A stretch of 9,020 nt of DNA from Candidatus Ryanbacteria bacterium RIFCSPLOWO2_12_FULL_47_9c (GTDB lineage: Bacteria > Patescibacteriota > Minisyncoccia > Ryanbacterales > GWA2-47-10b), in NCBI GenBank assembly GCA_001821795.1, contig MHOB01000050.1:614-9633 (forward strand), read 5' to 3'. Below the pieces are notes generated by a model, which saw nothing but the letters and a program-made list of their open reading frames with translations, did no database searches and was not told the origin of the DNA. A program made the translations under genes and the position numbers. This document shows, piece after piece, positions 6,576 through 9,020 of this stretch. Position 1 is the stretch's first letter. Every line of letters begins with the position of its first letter.

Positions 6576-6609
6576 CCTATGATTACAACAACTCATAGAC
6601 GGTTCTCGC

Positions 6610-6656
6610 GCCCTGCCGGACGAGGCGGGGCTGGAGGACCAACCCGCTTGGGCGGG
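6610..6656 (+). repeat. Two GC-rich palindromes between tRNA and RNase J core
   Basis: GCCCTGCC (6610-6617) pairs with GGCGGGGC (6624-6631), 8 bp with one G-U wobble. CCCGC (6643-6647) pairs with GCGGG (6652-6656) around TTGG. If RNase J starts at 6579 they encode the R/G/P-rich stretch of its N-terminus; if it starts at 6702 they are untranslated. The arms recall the palindrome at 3586-3615 in uvrC. Confidence 0.45.
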
Positions 6657-6701
6657 CATGGGCGGCAACAAGGTTCACACGCAATACGTGTTGAACACAA
6701 A

Positions 6702-8384
6702 ATGCACGCCCCAATAACAAAAGGAATCCTTCGCGTCGTTCCCTTGGGCGGCGTCGAGGAGGTCGGACGTAACATGATGTTTTTTGAATACAATGATGAC
6801 ATCATCATTATCGATATGGGACTGCAATTCCCCGAGGAGAATACACCGGGAATTGACTTTATTATACCTAACGTCACCTATCTCAAATCAAAAAGAAAAA
6901 ACATCAGAGGAGTCATCATCACGCACGGCCACTATGACCATATCGGCGCGATCCCTTATCTTTCCGGGGAACTCGGCGCTCCAACAATTTACGCGATGCC
7001 ATTGACGCGTGCGCTCATTCTCAAGCGCCAGCAAGACTTCAAACATCTTCCGCGCCTCAATACAGAAGAAATACGAGCGGATTCTCGGTTAAAATTAGGA
7101 ATCTTCGACGTAGAGTTTTTCCACGTCAACCACAACATCTTCGATACGGTGGGAGTCGCAATTCACACGCCTGCGGGTATCGTGTGTCATACGGCAGATT
7201 TCAAGTTTGACAATAATCCTGTGGGGGACGTCCCGGCAGATTACGCAAAAATGGAACGGCTCGCACAAGAAGGCGTTCTATTGCTTATGTCCGATTCGAC
7301 GGGCGCAGAACGCCCGGGACACTCAATCTCCGAAAAAGACATCGAGCAAAATCTTGAAGAAATCTTTGAGAAATCAAAAGGACGAATCATTGTGGCAACA
7401 TTCGCTTCACTCATCTCGCGCATTCAGCAACTCATCCATCTTGCCGAAAAACACGGCAGAAAAGTTGCGATTGACGGCTTCTCGATGAAATCAACCGTTG
7501 CGATCTCCCAAGAACTCGGATATCTCAAAATCCCCAAGGGGCTCATGATTGATGTAAAAGATGTAAACAGTTATCCCGATAACGAGATCCTCTTCCTCTG
7601 TACTGGTGCGCAGGGCGAGGGTAGCGCTGTCCTCATGCGAGTTGCAACACGGGAACACCGGCATATACGCCTCCATGAGGGCGATACGGTTATTTTTTCC
7701 TCATCGGTCGTTCCAGGCAACGAGCGGAGCGTACAATATCTCAAGGACACCATCTACCGCGAGGGTGCAGAAGTATACCACTACCAAATGATGGACATTC
7801 ACGCAGGAGGCCATGCCCAACAGGAAGACCTGAAACTCATGATCAACCTCATGCAGCCGAAATTCTTCATGCCGATACACGGACACTACTTCATGCTCAA
7901 ACTTCATACGAAACTCGCGTTGGAAGTTGGCATCCCAGACAAAAACATCGTTATCCCTGAAAATGGACGAGTAGTGGAGGTAACATCGGATAGTGTGAAG
8001 CTCACCAAAGAAATGGTCCCTGCAAACCACGTTTTTGTCGACGGGCTTGGAGTTGGTGACATAAAAGAAGTCGTGCTCCGCGACCGGCAAATGATGGCTT
8101 CGGACGGCATGTTCGTGATAATCGCCGTTGTTGATGAAAAAACCGGAAAAGTGCGTGGCTCACCCGATATCATTTCACGTGGATTTATCTACTTGAAAGA
8201 ATCGAAAGATCTCCTTTACGAGACGCGCGCACGCACAAAACGAATTACTGAAGACATAACACAGAAAATGCACCCTCTTAATGTCCAGTACCTCAAGGAA
8301 GAACTCCGCGAAAAAATTGGCCAATTCCTGTACCAACGCACTGAACGCAGACCGATGGTCATCCCCGTTGTAATTGAGGTCTAA
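6702..8384 (+). CDS. rnj: Ribonuclease J
   Basis: RNase J is a metallo-beta-lactamase/beta-CASP nuclease with endo- and 5'-3' exonuclease activity in mRNA decay and rRNA maturation. Counting from ATG 6702: LGGVEEVGRN (15-24), the metal motif HGHYDH (75-80), H144 in NHNIFDT, D166 in HTADFKFD (family usually TGDFKFD), SDST and FATFAS motifs, CTGAQGE, SSSVVPGNE, HAGGH (367-371) and MPIHGHY with H393. The C-terminal domain ends in RRPMVIPVVIEV, as in the family. From 6702 the length is 560 aa, close to Bacillus RNase J (555). An earlier in-frame ATG at 6579, 3 nt after the tRNA, would add 41 residues rich in Arg, Gly and Pro; such extensions occur in related bacteria, so 6579 is a real alternative. 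Neither start has a Shine-Dalgarno. The frame stays open further upstream into the tRNA, which is not coding. Confidence 0.95.
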   Translation: MHAPITKGILRVVPLGGVEEVGRNMMFFEYNDDIIIIDMGLQFPEENTPGIDFIIPNVTYLKSKRKNIRGVIITHGHYDHIGAIPYLSGELGAPTIYAMPLTRALILKRQQDFKHLPRLNTEEIRADSRLKLGIFDVEFFHVNHNIFDTVGVAIHTPAGIVCHTADFKFDNNPVGDVPADYAKMERLAQEGVLLLMSDSTGAERPGHSISEKDIEQNLEEIFEKSKGRIIVATFASLISRIQQLIHLAEKHGRKVAIDGFSMKSTVAISQELGYLKIPKGLMIDVKDVNSYPDNEILFLCTGAQGEGSAVLMRVATREHRHIRLHEGDTVIFSSSVVPGNERSVQYLKDTIYREGAEVYHYQMMDIHAGGHAQQEDLKLMINLMQPKFFMPIHGHYFMLKLHTKLALEVGIPDKNIVIPENGRVVEVTSDSVKLTKEMVPANHVFVDGLGVGDIKEVVLRDRQMMASDGMFVIIAVVDEKTGKVRGSPDIISRGFIYLKESKDLLYETRARTKRITEDITQKMHPLNVQYLKEELREKIGQFLYQRTERRPMVIPVVIEV

Positions 8385-8390
8385 GTTAAA

Positions 8391-8409
8391 CTAGACGTCC
8401 AACGTCTAG
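8391..8409 (+). repeat. GACGTC-family palindrome between RNase J and the transposase
   Basis: CTAGACGTCCAACGTCTAG has 8-bp perfect arms (CTAGACGT/ACGTCTAG) around CCA. It starts 6 nt after the RNase J stop and ends 5 nt before the transposase stop codon on the other strand. It matches the core of 8858-8880 except for the centre. A separate 10-bp palindrome TACTCGAGTA (8416-8425) overlaps the transposase end. It could also act as a stem between convergent genes, but no T-run follows, so an intrinsic terminator is unlikely. Confidence 0.8.
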
Positions 8410-8414
8410 CGACG

Positions 8415-9020
8415 TTACTCGAGTAGCAAAACACCAAGCTCTTTTTTTAATTGCTTTCTCTCTAAAATATCCTCTAGAGAGTCGCGAGCAAATTCTTCAT
8501 ATTCGGTAAAATCGCGAAACTGATCAAGAACTATTTTTATATGACAAAAACCGTCCCTTTTCAATCCAGCATATTCAGACCAGCTTGATTGAAACTCCGT
8601 GTGCTTTAACTGGTGTACTCGATCATTAAGATTCACATACGCACTCGCATGCAGTAAATATTTATTGGAGTCTATGTAAGCATACTTGAATTTTCCCTGA
8701 AACAGCGCGCCACTACGTTTATACTTATTGTTCACATACTTTGTATAACCACCGAGACGTTTCATAAATTCGCTAATTCCACCCCCAACTAACTGTTCCA
8801 AAATCAAATGAAAATGATTCGGATTTAAACAATAACAAATAACCCTAACGAGCTTTCCACTAGACGTCGGACGTCTAGTGAGGTGTTTTTGGAAACCCCC
8901 TTCTAACAAGGCCCGTATATAAAAACCACCGAGCGGCTCTACAGTATTAAAAACCTCCATACTCTGCAAAAAGCGATCAAAATCTTTCGAATCGAGAAAA
9001 ACATTTCGTCTATCAACCCC
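8415..9020 (-). CDS. REP-associated tyrosine transposase (RAYT), 5' end cut by window edge
   Basis: This is a Y1 (HUH) single-strand transposase of the RAYT/IS200-like group, which cuts DNA at short palindromic repeats through a catalytic tyrosine. The reading frame is open to the last base. The 201 visible residues begin GVDRRNVFLDSKDFDRFLQ, normally preceded by about 15-20 residues ending in NR, so the gene starts outside. TTG 8969 is internal. Visible motifs: CLNPNHFHLILEQ, with the HUH histidines at codons 8816-8814 and 8810-8808, then GGYTKYVNNKYKRSGALFQGKFK, which carries the likely catalytic Tyr, and YLLHASAYVNLNDRVHQL. The C-terminal tail is helical and acidic/basic, ending ELGVLLLE. 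A GACGTC palindrome is translated just before the HUH motif. The key residues are intact, so the enzyme may be active. It is convergent with RNase J. Confidence 0.9.
   Translation of the reverse strand, partial: GVDRRNVFLDSKDFDRFLQSMEVFNTVEPLGGFYIRALLEGGFQKHLTRRPTSSGKLVRVICYCLNPNHFHLILEQLVGGGISEFMKRLGGYTKYVNNKYKRSGALFQGKFKYAYIDSNKYLLHASAYVNLNDRVHQLKHTEFQSSWSEYAGLKRDGFCHIKIVLDQFRDFTEYEEFARDSLEDILERKQLKKELGVLLLE
8858..8880 (-). repeat. GACGTC-family palindrome inside the RAYT gene
   Basis: CACTAGACGTC (8858-8868) and GACGTCTAGTG (8870-8880) are perfect 11-bp arms around a single central G. On the coding strand it reads L-T-R-R-P-T-S-S-G, about 14 residues before the HUH histidines. The RPTS core uses the same frame as the second unit in uvrC (CGT CCG ACG TCC/TCT). 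It is the longest and most perfect copy in the window. Confidence 0.85.

Noticed and set aside
6483..6578. N-terminal coding extension of RNase J through the tRNA
   Set aside because: The frame happens to stay open, but this stretch folds as a complete tRNA-Leu; the peptide is just the tRNA read as codons.
7225..7234. GGGACGTCCC in RNase J as a member of the palindrome family
   Set aside because: It is a single 10-bp palindrome encoding a normal part of the protein (VGDVP) and lacks the doubled GACGTC unit.
8415..8969. RAYT as a complete 184-aa gene starting at TTG 8969
   Set aside because: The frame continues to the window edge with family-typical sequence (GVDRRNVFLD), so the gene is cut by the edge and not complete.
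1..9020. CRISPR array, prophage, rRNA or TGA recoding
   Set aside because: No regularly spaced direct repeats, phage genes or rRNA were seen, and reading TGA as glycine is not needed for any gene here.

Overview
The window looks like chromosomal DNA of a Candidate Phyla Radiation bacterium (Patescibacteria, most likely Parcubacteria-like). This is inferred from gene style, not from a marker-gene tree. The clues are a compact UvrC, a solute-binding protein held by a membrane helix instead of a lipid, an RNase J with a possible Arg/Gly-rich N-terminal extension, a RAYT-type transposase, short intergenic gaps and start codons that mostly lack a Shine-Dalgarno. TGA is used as a stop, so the Gracilibacteria/Absconditabacteria recoding is not indicated.

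Layout. From 1 to 2571 (minus strand) is uvrA, open for 857 codons and cut by the left edge about 80-100 codons before its usual end. From 2653 to 2928 (minus) is an unrecognised 91-aa gene with its own Shine-Dalgarno and a strong intrinsic terminator that separates it from uvrA. From 3029 to 4339 (plus) is a short uvrC. From 4400 to 4618 (plus) is secG, overlapping by one base (TAATG) a family-5 extracellular solute-binding protein at 4618-6321. A TTGACA promoter follows at 6328, then tRNA-Leu(CAG) at 6492-6575, and RNase J ending at 8384, whose first possible ATG lies 3 nt after the tRNA. From 8415 to 9020 (minus) is a REP-associated tyrosine transposase (RAYT, HUH/Y1 family) whose 5' end is cut by the right edge.

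How the genes work together. UvrA and UvrC are two of the three Uvr proteins of nucleotide excision repair; uvrB is not here. SecG is part of the translocon that would export the anchored solute-binding protein. The tRNA and RNase J form an RNA unit, probably read from one promoter.

The most interesting structure is a family of near-perfect palindromes built on GACGTC-n-GACGTC. There are three loci: a double copy inserted in frame in uvrC (3373-3406), one just past the RAYT and RNase J stop codons (8391-8409), and one inside the RAYT reading frame itself (8858-8880). With the RAYT gene beside two of them, this resembles a REP/RAYT system whose palindromes have entered genes as short peptide-coding insertions ending in RPTS. 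A second, GC-rich palindrome type lies in uvrC (3586-3615) and in the tRNA/RNase J junction (6610-6656). A further theme is that uvrA, uvrC and secG have candidate promoters placed so close to the ATG that their mRNAs would be leaderless or nearly so.
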